Source: Mycolicibacterium austroafricanum
GTDB lineage: Bacteria; Actinomycetota; Actinomycetes; Mycobacteriales; Mycobacteriaceae
Direction of reading: 5' to 3'
Length of the DNA: 64,000 nt
NCBI RefSeq assembly: GCF_000612725.1
Contig: NZ_HG964454.1
Span: 329,951 to 393,950 of the forward strand
The notes under the pieces are model-generated. The model was not told where the DNA came from. It saw nothing but the letters and a program-made list of their open reading frames with translations, and searched no databases. Below are positions 1 to 8,984 of the stretch, in pieces. Each line of letters opens with the position of its first letter. Position 1 is the stretch's first letter. Position numbers and translations under genes: made by a program.

Positions 1-330
1 GGCGCCGGGCACCTCGTCCGGCGCACCGGTGATCCCGATGCTCGCGGCGTTGCGGGTGTCCTGACAGCCCGCACGCACGCGGGGCACGATCGCGCATTCC
101 CACCGACCGCTCGGTGAGGTGAAGTAGTAGCCGGTCTGACCGTCGACCTCGGCGGCGAAGTGGTACGCGTTGGCCAGGTGGGCGTTGCTCGGCCTGGTGG
201 TGGTCGGCGCGGCGGAGGCGGACGGGCGCGGCGGCACCGTCGATTCGTCGGTGTTGACGACGGTCGGACCCGAGCAGGAGACGCTGCCCAGAGCGAGCAG
301 CATGAGGCAGACGTACTTGATGGCAGGCAT
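1..330 (-). CDS. Probable secreted lipoprotein, C-terminal part outside the window
   Basis: The reading frame stays open from an ATG at 330 down to base 1, giving at least 110 residues. The N-terminus is a short signal sequence (MPAIKYVCLMLLALG) ending in a cysteine at residue 19 (GSVSC). This resembles a lipobox, although position -3 is Ser instead of the usual Leu/Val/Ile. A Ser/Thr/Pro-rich linker follows, then a region with two further cysteines that could form a disulphide. I do not recognise the family. It is probably exported and lipid-anchored at the cell surface. The 3' end lies beyond the window edge. Confidence 0.55.
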   Translation of the reverse strand, partial: MPAIKYVCLMLLALGSVSCSGPTVVNTDESTVPPRPSASAAPTTTRPSNAHLANAYHFAAEVDGQTGYYFTSPSGRWECAIVPRVRAGCQDTRNAASIGITGAPDEVPGA

Positions 331-355
331 GTCGGTGTCCAAGCGTGCCACGTCG

Positions 356-688
356 CTACTTCGGCGGAAGGGCCCGGGCGTACTCGACGCCGCGCGTCAC
401 CCACGGCTTGAGCTGACGTTTCGTCGTGATCCCGGCGGGGCGCACCCGCAGCCATCCGCGGGCTTCGCGTCCGGCCATCACCATCGGTTCGACGTGGTCC
501 CGGGACAGCAAGGCCTCGGTCTGGTCGCGCGGGACCCGGACCATCAGCCCGCCCTTGGAGCTGACGACGACGGCCATGTTGCCGTTGATCAGGAAGGCCA
601 GCCCACCGAACATGGCCTTCTCCTCGACACCCCGCTCGGCGGCGATCAATTCACGGATGCGATCGGCGAGTTCGGCGTCGTAGGCCAT
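356..688 (-). CDS. TfoX/Sxy N-terminal domain protein
   Basis: This 110-residue protein has the layout of stand-alone TfoX N-terminal domain proteins: an N-terminal helix, a MFGGLAF motif at about residues 26-32, a short beta-hairpin (INGNMAVVV), an LMVRV strand, and a C-terminal WVTRG helix. TfoX/Sxy is the competence regulator in gamma-proteobacteria. Single-domain actinobacterial versions have no established role, so I do not infer competence. It starts at an ATG and lies between a partial lipoprotein gene and lon, all on the minus strand. Confidence 0.75.
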   Translation of the reverse strand: MAYDAELADRIRELIAAERGVEEKAMFGGLAFLINGNMAVVVSSKGGLMVRVPRDQTEALLSRDHVEPMVMAGREARGWLRVRPAGITTKRQLKPWVTRGVEYARALPPK

Positions 689-779
689 GACAGCTCACCT
701 TTCTCCGCGAAAGCGCGCGTCTGCAACCGTGACACGCCGTCAGCCACGTACAAACGCACGCCTTCGCGCAGAACCCCCG

Positions 780-3110
780 CTACGCCGCGACGCTGGTCGC
801 ATCCTCGGCAGGCTCCAGGGCCTGCGCGACGATCTCGGCGACGTCGGTCATCGGCCGGACGTCCAGCGACTCCAGCACGTCGGCCGGGACGTCGTCGAGG
901 TCGGCCTCGTTGCGCTGCGGGATGAACACCGTCGACAACCCGGCCCGCTGCGCGGCGAGCAGCTTCTGCTTGACGCCGCCGATCGGCAGCACCCGCCCGT
1001 TCAACGTGACCTCGCCGGTCATTCCGACGTCGGAGCGCACCTGCCGCCCGGTCGCCATCGACACCAGCGCCGTCACCATCGTGACACCGGCGGACGGACC
1101 GTCCTTGGGCACCGCGCCCGCGGGCACGTGCACGTGGATACGGCGGTCCAGCGCAGTCGGGTCGACGCCGAGTTCCGCGGCGTGCGAGCGGACGTAGGAC
1201 AGCGCGATCTGCGCGGACTCCTTCATCACGTCACCCAGCTGACCGGTCAGCTGCAGCCCGGATTCACCATCGGTGCTGCCCGCCTCGATGTAGAGGACAT
1301 CGCCGCCCAGTCCGGTGACAGCCAGCCCGGTCGCCACACCCGGAACCGCGGTGCGTTCCGCCGATTCCGGCATGAACCGTGGCCGGCCCAGATACTCGAC
1401 CAGATCCGGCTCATCGACGGTGATCGGTGATGGATCCGCGGCCAGTTTCGTTGTTGCCTTGCGCAGCGCCTTGGCCAGCAGCCGCTCGAACTGACGCACA
1501 CCCGGCTCCCTGGTGTAGTCCGCGGCGATCTTGCGCAGCGCCGCATCGGTCACCGTGACTTCCTCGGGGGTCAGCGCGGCACGCTCGGACTGACGGGGCA
1601 GCAGGTAGTTGCGCGCGATCGCGACCTTGTCGTCGGCGGTGTAGCCGTCGATCGTGATCAGTTCCATGCGGTCCAGCAGCGCCGACGGGATGTTCTCGAC
1701 CACGTTGGCGGTCGCGACGAACACGACGTCGGACAGGTCCAGATCGAGATCCAGGTAGTGGTCGCGGAACGTGTGGTTCTGCGCCGGGTCCAGGACCTCG
1801 AGCAGCGCGGCCGACGGGTCGCCCCGGTAGTCGGAGCCGACCTTGTCGATCTCGTCAAGCAGCACAACGGGATTCATCGATCCCGCCTCACCGACGGCCC
1901 GCACGATGCGGCCGGGCAGGGCCCCCACGTAGGTGCGGCGGTGTCCCCGGATCTCGGCTTCGTCGCGTACACCACCGAGGGCGACGCGCACGAACTTGCG
2001 GCCGAGCGCGCGGGCGACGGATTCACCCAGCGACGTCTTGCCGACGCCGGGGGGACCGGCCAGCACCATCACCGCGCCGGAGCCGCGGCCGCCCACGACG
2101 GCCATGCCCCGCTGGGCGCGCCGGGCCCGCACAGCCAGGTACTCGACGATGCGCTCCTTGACGTCGTCGAGGCCGTGGTGGTCGGCATCGAGAATCTCGC
2201 GGGCCGACTTCAGGTCCGTCGAGTCCTCGGTGGTGACGTTCCACGGCAGGTCCAGCACGGTGTCCAGCCAGGTGCGGATCCAGCCGCCCTCGGGGCTCTG
2301 CTCGCTGGACCGCTCCAGCTTGCCGAGCTCGCGCAGCGCGGCCTCGCGCACCTTCTCGGGCAGGTCCGCCGCCTCGATCCTGGACCGGTAGTCGGCTTCA
2401 CCTTCCTGGCCATCGGGACCCAGTTCGCCGAGCTCCTTGCGGATGGCGTTGAGCTGTTGGCGCAGCAGGAACTCCTTCTGCTGCTTGTCCATGCCGGCGC
2501 GGACGTCCTCGGCGATCTTGTCGGTGACCTCGACCTCGGCCAGATGGTCGCCGGTCCACGAGATCAGCTGACGCAGCCGGTCGTCGACGTTCTCGGTCTC
2601 CAGCAGTTCCCGCCGCTGCACCTCGGTCAGGTATGACGCGTAGCCGGCGGTGTCGGCCAGTGCGGACGGGTCGGTGATCTTGTTGACCACGTCGACGATC
2701 TGCCAGGCCTCCCGGCGCTGCAGCATCGCCAGCACGAGCTTCTTGTATTCGGCGGCGAGCGCCTTGGTCTCATCGGTGATCACCGGATCGGCGACCTCGT
2801 CGACCAGCACCCAGAGCGCCGCGCCCGGCCCGCTGGTCCCGGATCCGATGTGGGCGCGCTTGTCGCCGCGCACCACGGCGACGGCCCCGCCCCCGGGCAC
2901 CCGTCCGACCTGCACGATCGAGGCGAGCACGCCGTAGGTGGGGTAGCGGTCGTCGAGGCGCGGCGCGATCAGCAGCCTGCCGGAATCGCTGGCCTGCGCG
3001 GCGTCGACTGCGGCGCGCGCGGCGTCGTCGAGTTCGATCGGCACCACCATGCCGGGAAGCACGATCGGTTCGCTGACGAACAGGACGGGCACTTGCAGAG
3101 CCTCAGGCAT
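780..3110 (-). CDS. lon: ATP-dependent protease Lon (La)
   Basis: Lon is a cytoplasmic homo-oligomeric AAA+ protease that degrades misfolded and short-lived regulatory proteins. The 776-residue product shows the whole architecture: an N-terminal substrate-binding domain, a coiled segment, an AAA+ module with Walker A GPPGVGKTS and Walker B VVLLDEIDK, and a C-terminal serine protease domain with catalytic Ser in KDGPSAGVTM and Lys in GGVKQK. The frame extends 25 codons further upstream, but I chose the ATG at 3110. It has a strong GGAGG site a few bases upstream, starts at the conserved MPEALQVPVLF, and gives the length usual for mycobacterial Lon. A HAIR-like inverted repeat lies just upstream of the ribosome-binding site. 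Confidence 0.97.
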   Translation of the reverse strand: MPEALQVPVLFVSEPIVLPGMVVPIELDDAARAAVDAAQASDSGRLLIAPRLDDRYPTYGVLASIVQVGRVPGGGAVAVVRGDKRAHIGSGTSGPGAALWVLVDEVADPVITDETKALAAEYKKLVLAMLQRREAWQIVDVVNKITDPSALADTAGYASYLTEVQRRELLETENVDDRLRQLISWTGDHLAEVEVTDKIAEDVRAGMDKQQKEFLLRQQLNAIRKELGELGPDGQEGEADYRSRIEAADLPEKVREAALRELGKLERSSEQSPEGGWIRTWLDTVLDLPWNVTTEDSTDLKSAREILDADHHGLDDVKERIVEYLAVRARRAQRGMAVVGGRGSGAVMVLAGPPGVGKTSLGESVARALGRKFVRVALGGVRDEAEIRGHRRTYVGALPGRIVRAVGEAGSMNPVVLLDEIDKVGSDYRGDPSAALLEVLDPAQNHTFRDHYLDLDLDLSDVVFVATANVVENIPSALLDRMELITIDGYTADDKVAIARNYLLPRQSERAALTPEEVTVTDAALRKIAADYTREPGVRQFERLLAKALRKATTKLAADPSPITVDEPDLVEYLGRPRFMPESAERTAVPGVATGLAVTGLGGDVLYIEAGSTDGESGLQLTGQLGDVMKESAQIALSYVRSHAAELGVDPTALDRRIHVHVPAGAVPKDGPSAGVTMVTALVSMATGRQVRSDVGMTGEVTLNGRVLPIGGVKQKLLAAQRAGLSTVFIPQRNEADLDDVPADVLESLDVRPMTDVAEIVAQALEPAEDATSVAA

Positions 3111-3122
3111 CAAACCTCCAAA

Positions 3123-3143
3123 GTTGAACCTGATGCGCTCAAC
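3123..3143. promoter_or_regulatory. HAIR-like inverted repeat (possible HspR operator) upstream of lon
   Basis: The sequence contains TTGA-N11-TCAA (3124-3127 and 3139-3142), extended by one flanking G/C pair. The HspR-associated inverted repeat consensus is CTTGAGT-N7-ACTCAAG, which has exactly this TTGA-N11-TCAA core; the flanking bases here are imperfect. The element ends only a few bases upstream of the lon ribosome-binding site, so a bound repressor would block transcription start or elongation. HspR control of lon is established in Streptomyces; for this gene it is inference. Confidence 0.5.
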
Positions 3144-3223
3144 CTTGACGAGGGGGCGTTTGTTCCCTGCATCGATTCGGCTCACAGCGGAATAGGCCCG
3201 GCCTGCGGATCGTCGTAGCCACC

Positions 3224-3970
3224 ATGGTCAACGATCCGATCGACGGCATGGTCGTCGCGATCACCGGCGCCAGCAGCGGCATCGGGGAGGCGACGGCACG
3301 ACTGCTCGGGACGCGCGGGGCGCGACTGGTGCTGGGCGCCCGGCGCGCCGACCGCCTGCACACCCTCGGCGGCGAGTTGCGCGCCGCCGGCACCGAGGTG
3401 GCCACCGTGACGACGGACGTCACCGCGGCCGGGGACCTCGAGCGACTGGTGGGCACCGCGGTCGCCGACTTCGGCAGGCTCGACGTGCTGGTGTCCAACG
3501 CCGGCATCAGCGCGATCGGCCCGCTCGCCGACGCCGACGTGACCGGCTGGGACGCGATGATCGACGTGAACCTGCGCGGGGTGCTGCACGGTATCGCCGC
3601 CGCCATGCCCGTGGTCCGGCAGCAGGGGCACGGGCACTTCGTCACGACGGTGTCGACCGCCGGCCTGAAGATCGTCCCCACGATGGGCGTGTACGCGGCG
3701 ACCAAGAATGCCGTCCGCACCATGATGGAGGCGTTGCGCCAGGAATCGACCGATGGGGTCATCCGAACCACGTCCATCTCGCCCGGATACGTCAACACCG
3801 AACTCGACCGCTCGATCACCGACGTCGCCCTGCGCAACGCGGTCCGGGCCGACATGGACGCGTTCGGGCTGGCGCCGGAAGCGGTGGCCCGCGCAATCGT
3901 CTTCGCGATCGAGCAGCCGCCCGAGGTGGAGATCGGCGACCTGACGATCCGCCCCGCGGTCCAGGGCTGA
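3224..3970 (+). CDS. Short-chain dehydrogenase/reductase
   Basis: A classical SDR of 248 residues, of usual length. It has the nucleotide-binding motif TGASSGIG (residues 14-21), the structural SNAG (91-94), catalytic Ser144, and the Y157-AAT-K161 pair. The GARRAD segment after the second strand carries arginines of the kind that favour NADP(H). The substrate cannot be read from sequence. It is transcribed divergently from lon, with 113 bases between start codons, and is followed by the GNAT-AAA+ gene. The start is an ATG without a strong Shine-Dalgarno sequence. Confidence 0.85.
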   Translation: MVNDPIDGMVVAITGASSGIGEATARLLGTRGARLVLGARRADRLHTLGGELRAAGTEVATVTTDVTAAGDLERLVGTAVADFGRLDVLVSNAGISAIGPLADADVTGWDAMIDVNLRGVLHGIAAAMPVVRQQGHGHFVTTVSTAGLKIVPTMGVYAATKNAVRTMMEALRQESTDGVIRTTSISPGYVNTELDRSITDVALRNAVRADMDAFGLAPEAVARAIVFAIEQPPEVEIGDLTIRPAVQG

Positions 3971-4057
3971 CGCCGCACGGGGGAGAAGGCGACCCCCTCG
4001 CGCACCACCCGGATGGGTGATGCCCGTCGGCCCCTCGCGCCGGTAGATGTTTGGCGC

Positions 4058-5335
4058 ATGCCCCCATGGCGCTTGCGCGATTTTCACGACGACGACCTCG
4101 ATCAGGCGATCTCGGTCTGGGACCAGAGCCGCGAACCCGGCGAGCCGCCACCGGCGTTCCCGGTCTCCGAGGTGGTCTCGGCCGCCCGATCCGGGCAGCC
4201 CGCCGTCGTCGCGGTCGTCGGCGATCAGCTGGTCGGCATGGCGGTCGCGCAGGTCACCGGTGATCGGGCGTGGATCTCGATGATGGCGCTGAGTGACCGC
4301 TGGCGGGACCGCGGCATCGGCAGCGCCCTGCTCGTCGAGTTGGAGCTGCGGCTGCGGACGCTGGGCGCCCGGCGCATCAGTGGGCTGTTGCCCCGCGAGG
4401 CCACCGGCACAGCTGCGCTGCGCAATTCGGGATACACCGAACGCTGCGACCTGAGCTACTTCGAGAAGGTCGACCACGTCGGGGCTTCGGACACCGGCCT
4501 GCTGACCGCGCTGGGCGGCCAGCTGATGAGCCCCGGCCTGTGGGAGGGCATGGCGGGCATGGAGACCGAGAAGCGCATGATCGAGCGTCGCATCGTGCTG
4601 CCGCTGGCGCAGCCGGATCTGGCGGCCCGTTACGGCGTGTCCCCGCCCAAGGCCGTCATTCTGTTCGGTCCGCCGGGAACCGGGAAGACGAGTTTCGCCA
4701 AAGCCGTTGCCGGACGCCTGGGCTGGCCGTTCGTCGAGATCTTCCCGTCCCGGCTGGCCACCCCGGACGTCGCGATGCCAACCGCGCTGCGGGAGGTGTT
4801 CACCAACCTCAACGAGCTCGACGCCGCCGTGGTGTTCATCGACGAGGTCGAGGAGATCGCGGGGTCGCGGTCGGGCATCCCGTCTGATCCGGCCCACGGC
4901 GTCACGAACGAACTGCTCAAACTGATCCCGACGTTCCGTCAGCACGAGGAGCGGCTGCTGATCTGCGCGACGAACTCGGTGCGCTCCCTGGACTCGGCGT
5001 TCCTGCGGCCCGGCCGATTCGACTACATCATCCCGGTCGGTCCACCCGATGACGCTGCGCGCAAGGCGATCTGGAACCGCTACCTGGGCGTCAGCGCCGA
5101 CTACGTCGAGGTCGACAAGCTCGTCGAGGCCACCCACATGTTCACCCCGGCCGATATCGAGTTCGCGGCCCGCAAGGGCGCCCAGTGCGCCTTCGAGCGT
5201 GAGATCGAACACCGGCGCGGTGAACCTGCCTGCACCGACGACTACCTGGGGGCGATCGCCGAAACGAGGCCGACCTTGACCGACGCGATGCTCGACGAGT
5301 TCAGCGAGGACATCGACGTCCGGACCCGGTTGTGA
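4058..5335 (+). CDS. GNAT acetyltransferase fused to AAA+ ATPase
   Basis: A 425-residue two-domain protein. Residues 1-140 form a GNAT N-acetyltransferase fold, with the acetyl-CoA pyrophosphate loop at RDRGIGSA (about 83-90) and the NSGY/FEK C-terminal strand. Residues 165-425 form an AAA+ module: Walker A GPPGTGKT (204-211), Walker B VVFIDEVE (258-265), sensor 1 CATN (303-306), and arginine fingers RPGR (317-320) followed by a C-terminal helical lid. The AAA+ part resembles FtsH/p97-class unfoldase modules but has no protease or membrane segment. I used the ATG at 4058; a start at 4013 would add 15 low-complexity residues. The pairing suggests ATP-driven remodelling coupled to acetylation, which is inference. 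Confidence 0.8.
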   Translation: MPPWRLRDFHDDDLDQAISVWDQSREPGEPPPAFPVSEVVSAARSGQPAVVAVVGDQLVGMAVAQVTGDRAWISMMALSDRWRDRGIGSALLVELELRLRTLGARRISGLLPREATGTAALRNSGYTERCDLSYFEKVDHVGASDTGLLTALGGQLMSPGLWEGMAGMETEKRMIERRIVLPLAQPDLAARYGVSPPKAVILFGPPGTGKTSFAKAVAGRLGWPFVEIFPSRLATPDVAMPTALREVFTNLNELDAAVVFIDEVEEIAGSRSGIPSDPAHGVTNELLKLIPTFRQHEERLLICATNSVRSLDSAFLRPGRFDYIIPVGPPDDAARKAIWNRYLGVSADYVEVDKLVEATHMFTPADIEFAARKGAQCAFEREIEHRRGEPACTDDYLGAIAETRPTLTDAMLDEFSEDIDVRTRL

Positions 5336-5345
5336 CCCGACACGG

Positions 5346-5384
5346 CAGAGAGCCTGCCGCTCGGGGGAAACGGCAGGCCCTCTG
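5346..5384. terminator. Bidirectional hairpin terminator between convergent genes
   Basis: A 14-bp stem with one mismatch (CAGAGAGCCTGCCG pairing with CGGCAGGCCCTCTG) and an 11-base loop occupies the 63-base gap between the stop of the GNAT-AAA+ gene and the stop of the antigen 85 gene. There is no T-tract, as is common for mycobacterial terminators. Confidence 0.7.
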
Positions 5385-5398
5385 AGTGTGGGCGGAAG

Positions 5399-6562
<1,164 letters not shown>

Positions 6563-6599
6563 TCACCACCCACCGATCAGGGCTGTGACCAGTGTGAAA

Positions 6600-6613
6600 G
6601 GAGTGAACACTCC
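6600..6613. promoter_or_regulatory. 14-bp palindrome between divergent antigen 85 and DUF1810 genes
   Basis: A perfect inverted repeat, GGAGTG-AA-CACTCC, lies in the 259-base divergent intergenic region, about 50 bases before the DUF1810 start. It could be an operator for either gene. Nothing nearby encodes an obvious regulator. The rest of the gap shows no other clear element, so the antigen 85 transcript probably has a fairly long leader. Confidence 0.25.
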
Positions 6614-6662
6614 AGGGTCGGAGGTTGAGGCCAGGCGGTCGACCTGACAGGCTCGTGTCGAG

Positions 6663-7091
6663 ATGACCGACGGTGATGATCCCTACGATCTCGAACGCTT
6701 CGTGGCCGCGCAGGACCGGGTGTATGCGGCGGTGCTGACCGAGCTGCGCGCCGGCGCCAAGCGCACACACTGGATCTGGTTCGTGTTCCCCCAACTGCGC
6801 GGCCTCGGCCACAGCGCGACCGCGCACCGGTACGGGATCGCCTCCGTCGACGAGGCGAAGGCCTACCTGGCGCACCCGGTCCTCGGCCCGCGCCTTCGCG
6901 AGTGCGCCGAGCTGCTGATGACACACCAAGGGCGTTCGGCCACAGAGATTTTGGGCTATCCCGATGACCTGAAGGTGCGTTCGTCGATGACACTGTTCGC
7001 CCGCGCCTGCGACGACGACGCGGTGTTCCGTGCGGTGTTGGACGCCTTCTACGACGGGGAGGATCCCGCGACGGTGGACCTGCTCGACTGA
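6663..7091 (+). CDS. DUF1810 family protein
   Basis: A 142-residue soluble protein with the marks of the DUF1810 family: an N-terminal DPYDLERFVAAQD, the central THWIWFVFPQLRGLG block, and a C-terminal KVRSSMTLFA/LDAFYDGEDP block. DUF1810 is structurally related to ADP-ribose-binding and NADAR-type proteins, but no activity is established for bacterial members. It starts at an ATG, is divergent from antigen 85 and converges on the glycosidase gene with only four bases between stops. Confidence 0.85.
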   Translation: MTDGDDPYDLERFVAAQDRVYAAVLTELRAGAKRTHWIWFVFPQLRGLGHSATAHRYGIASVDEAKAYLAHPVLGPRLRECAELLMTHQGRSATEILGYPDDLKVRSSMTLFARACDDDAVFRAVLDAFYDGEDPATVDLLD

Positions 7092-7095
7092 ACCG

Positions 7096-8400
7096 CTAGC
7101 GCGGCGCCAGGATCAGCCAGCCGTGGGCCGGCACCACGGTGTCCGCGACGACCTGGGCGGGCGGGGCACCCGACCCGGCGACGACCTCGGCACGCGCGAG
7201 CCCGAACTCCGCCAGTGACACGGGCATCGCATCGTCGTCGATGTTCAGGGCGACGACGAGCGCGTCGTCACCGTGGCGCGTCGTGTAGACGTACCCGCGG
7301 TTGGTGACCCGCAGCGGGGTGGTTCTGGCGGTGTGCAGCCACGGATTCCGGCGCCGCAGGCCGATGAGGTGCTGATGGGACCGGAACACCTGGTGCCCGT
7401 GCTCACCGACACCCTCAAAGGGCGAACCGAATTCGGGCCGCACCGCGTCATCGCCGCCGAACCGCTCTTCCTTCACCCCCCGGTAGGCGACCTCGTCGCC
7501 GGCGTAGACGCTGGGAGTGCCTCCGACGGTCATCAGCAGGACGAGCGCGTGTTCGACATGGGTGGGGTCCGTCAGTTGGCTGGCGATGCGGGTGACGTCA
7601 TGGTTGCCGACGAACGTCATCGGGACGAAGGTGTCGAGGAACTCGTTGTGGCGGGTCAATGCCCAGTCCAACTCGTGGAAGTTGCCGTCGTTGAGGCTGC
7701 TCCAGATCGCCTTCCACAGCTCGTACTGCGTCACGGAGTCGAATCCCGAGTCCCGCACCCGCGCCGGGTAGTCGCCGTGGATGACCTCGCCGACGAACCA
7801 GGCCTGCGGGTGTCGTTCCCGCACCCGGGGCAGCACGCCGGCCCAGAAGCTGTCGGGCACCGCGTAGGCGGCGTCGAGGCGCCAGCCGTCGGCCCCGCGG
7901 CCGAGCCAGTGACTCATCACGTCGACGGTGTAGTCGACGACCTCGGCGCTGCGGTGGTCCAGCGCGATCAGGTCGCCGTGACCTTCGAACGTCGCGAAAT
8001 CCCCGCCGCGCCTGCGGAACCACGCGGAGTCGCCGCCGGCCGCGGCGTCGCGGTAGCGCGGGAAGTCGGTGCCCACGTGATTGAACACCCCGTCGAGCAG
8101 GATCCGCAGCCCCCGGTCGCGCGCCTCGGCGACGAGGTGGTCGAAGTCGCCGTCCTCACCCAGCCGCGGGTCGATGCGGTAGTGGTCGGTGGTGTCGTAG
8201 CCGTGCGTGCGTGAGGCGAACACGGGGCCGAGCGCCAGTCCCGAAGCGCCGAGTTCGATGGCGTAGTCGAGCCAGTCGACGATCCGGCGCAGCCTGTGTT
8301 CGCCGGGAAGGGCCGGGGGGTCAGCCGGGTAGGCGCCGACGAATCCGAGCGGGTAGACCTGCCACCACACGACGTGGTCGACCCAGTCCGGTTCTGTCAT
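7096..8400 (-). CDS. GH13 alpha-amylase family glycosidase
   Basis: A 434-residue cytoplasmic GH13 enzyme without signal peptide. All four family regions are visible: region I DGVFNHVG (103-110), region II DGWRLDAAY with nucleophile Asp176, region III VGEVI with acid/base Glu205, and region IV VGNHDV with Asp268. A short C-terminal beta domain follows. GH13 enzymes cleave or transfer alpha-glucosidic bonds. The small size suggests a maltooligosaccharide- or trehalose-related role, but the subfamily cannot be fixed. Its ATG overlaps the stop of the last of three tandem mini-ORFs, so translation is probably coupled to the upstream deaminase gene. Confidence 0.9.
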   Translation of the reverse strand: MTEPDWVDHVVWWQVYPLGFVGAYPADPPALPGEHRLRRIVDWLDYAIELGASGLALGPVFASRTHGYDTTDHYRIDPRLGEDGDFDHLVAEARDRGLRILLDGVFNHVGTDFPRYRDAAAGGDSAWFRRRGGDFATFEGHGDLIALDHRSAEVVDYTVDVMSHWLGRGADGWRLDAAYAVPDSFWAGVLPRVRERHPQAWFVGEVIHGDYPARVRDSGFDSVTQYELWKAIWSSLNDGNFHELDWALTRHNEFLDTFVPMTFVGNHDVTRIASQLTDPTHVEHALVLLMTVGGTPSVYAGDEVAYRGVKEERFGGDDAVRPEFGSPFEGVGEHGHQVFRSHQHLIGLRRRNPWLHTARTTPLRVTNRGYVYTTRHGDDALVVALNIDDDAMPVSLAEFGLARAEVVAGSGAPPAQVVADTVVPAHGWLILAPR

Positions 8401-8496
8401 GTCGTCTCCTCGCGCGAGCGCACGTCGGTCATGTCGTCTCCTCGCGCGAGCGCTCGTCGGTCATGTCGTCTCCTCGCGCGAGCGCTCGTCGGTCAT
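8397..8496 (-). other. Chain of three overlapping 11-codon mini-ORFs linking deaminase and glycosidase genes
   Basis: On the minus strand, ATG codons at 8496, 8464 and 8432 each open an 11-residue frame reading M-T-D-E/V-R-S-R-E-E-T-T and ending in a TGA that overlaps the next ATG as ATGA. The first ATG overlaps the deaminase stop and the last stop overlaps the glycosidase ATG at 8400. Each unit carries its own GAGGAG ribosome-binding site about five bases before the next ATG. The result is an unbroken relay of four ATGA junctions. Whether the peptides matter or only the ribosome relay does is unknown. Confidence 0.6.
8399..8494. repeat. Three tandem copies of a 32-bp unit (VNTR-like)
   Basis: Units at 8399-8430, 8431-8462 and 8463-8494 are identical except for one base in the first (A for T). 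The 32-bp period equals a 36-nt mini-ORF minus the four-base ATGA overlap, so copy number can change without disturbing the start/stop relay. The unit contains a CGCGCGAGCG core. A tandem duplication of a gene junction is the simplest origin. Confidence 0.95.
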
Positions 8497-8972
8497 GCTC
8501 GAAAAGCCCTCGCGTACAACGCCTTCATCTCCTCGGTCAGCTCGGCTGCGGGTCCGTCCGCGTCGACGCCCGGCGCAACGGTCGCGATCGGCAGTGTCGC
8601 GACCGGCGGCGCAGGGACGCCCCACTCGCGGAGCCACTGGGCGAGCTGCGCGGACGAGGCGGCATACACGACGCGTCCCAGTCCTACCCAGGCATGCGCG
8701 GCCGCACACATCGGGCAGTGCTCGCCGGAGGTGTACACGGTGGACCGGTTCCGCTGCGCGGGGCTCAGGTGCTCGACGGCCCAGCGTGCGATCGCGAACT
8801 CGGGATGACGGGTGGCATCGCCGTCCTTCACCCGGTTGTGGTCCTCGAACCGGACCGAACCCTCATGATCGACCAGCAGCGATCCGAACGGCTCGTCGCC
8901 GCCGTCGAGGGCTGTGCGGGCCAGGCTTACGCAGCGGCGCAGGAACACCAGGTCGTCATCGGTGACAGCCAC
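8493..8972 (-). CDS. Nucleoside/guanine deaminase-like protein (CDA fold)
   Basis: A 159-residue member of the zinc-dependent cytidine/deoxycytidylate deaminase superfamily, closest in style to guanine deaminase and TadA-like proteins. The zinc site is HPE (56-58), where family members more often have HAE, plus the C86-x2-C89 pair in EHCPMC. The proton-shuttling Glu58 is retained. It probably deaminates a purine base or nucleoside in the cytoplasm. Its stop overlaps the first mini-ORF start, placing it first in a small operon with the glycosidase. Confidence 0.85.
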   Translation of the reverse strand: MAVTDDDLVFLRRCVSLARTALDGGDEPFGSLLVDHEGSVRFEDHNRVKDGDATRHPEFAIARWAVEHLSPAQRNRSTVYTSGEHCPMCAAAHAWVGLGRVVYAASSAQLAQWLREWGVPAPPVATLPIATVAPGVDADGPAAELTEEMKALYARAFRA

Positions 8973-8984
8973 GCCCGGAGTCTA

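Noticed and set aside
780-3185. Lon start at 3185
   Set aside because: The 25 extra codons would run through the HAIR-like element and the ribosome-binding site. The ATG at 3110 has a strong Shine-Dalgarno site and the conserved N-terminus.
3182-5212. Minus-strand open frame of 676 codons opposite the SDR and GNAT-AAA+ genes
   Set aside because: It is antisense to two genes with full catalytic motifs. Its translation is Arg/Asp/Val-rich without recognisable domains, the usual shadow in high-GC DNA.
8399-8494. CRISPR array
   Set aside because: Repeat units are directly abutting with no spacers and no cas genes. They are tandem copies of a gene junction.
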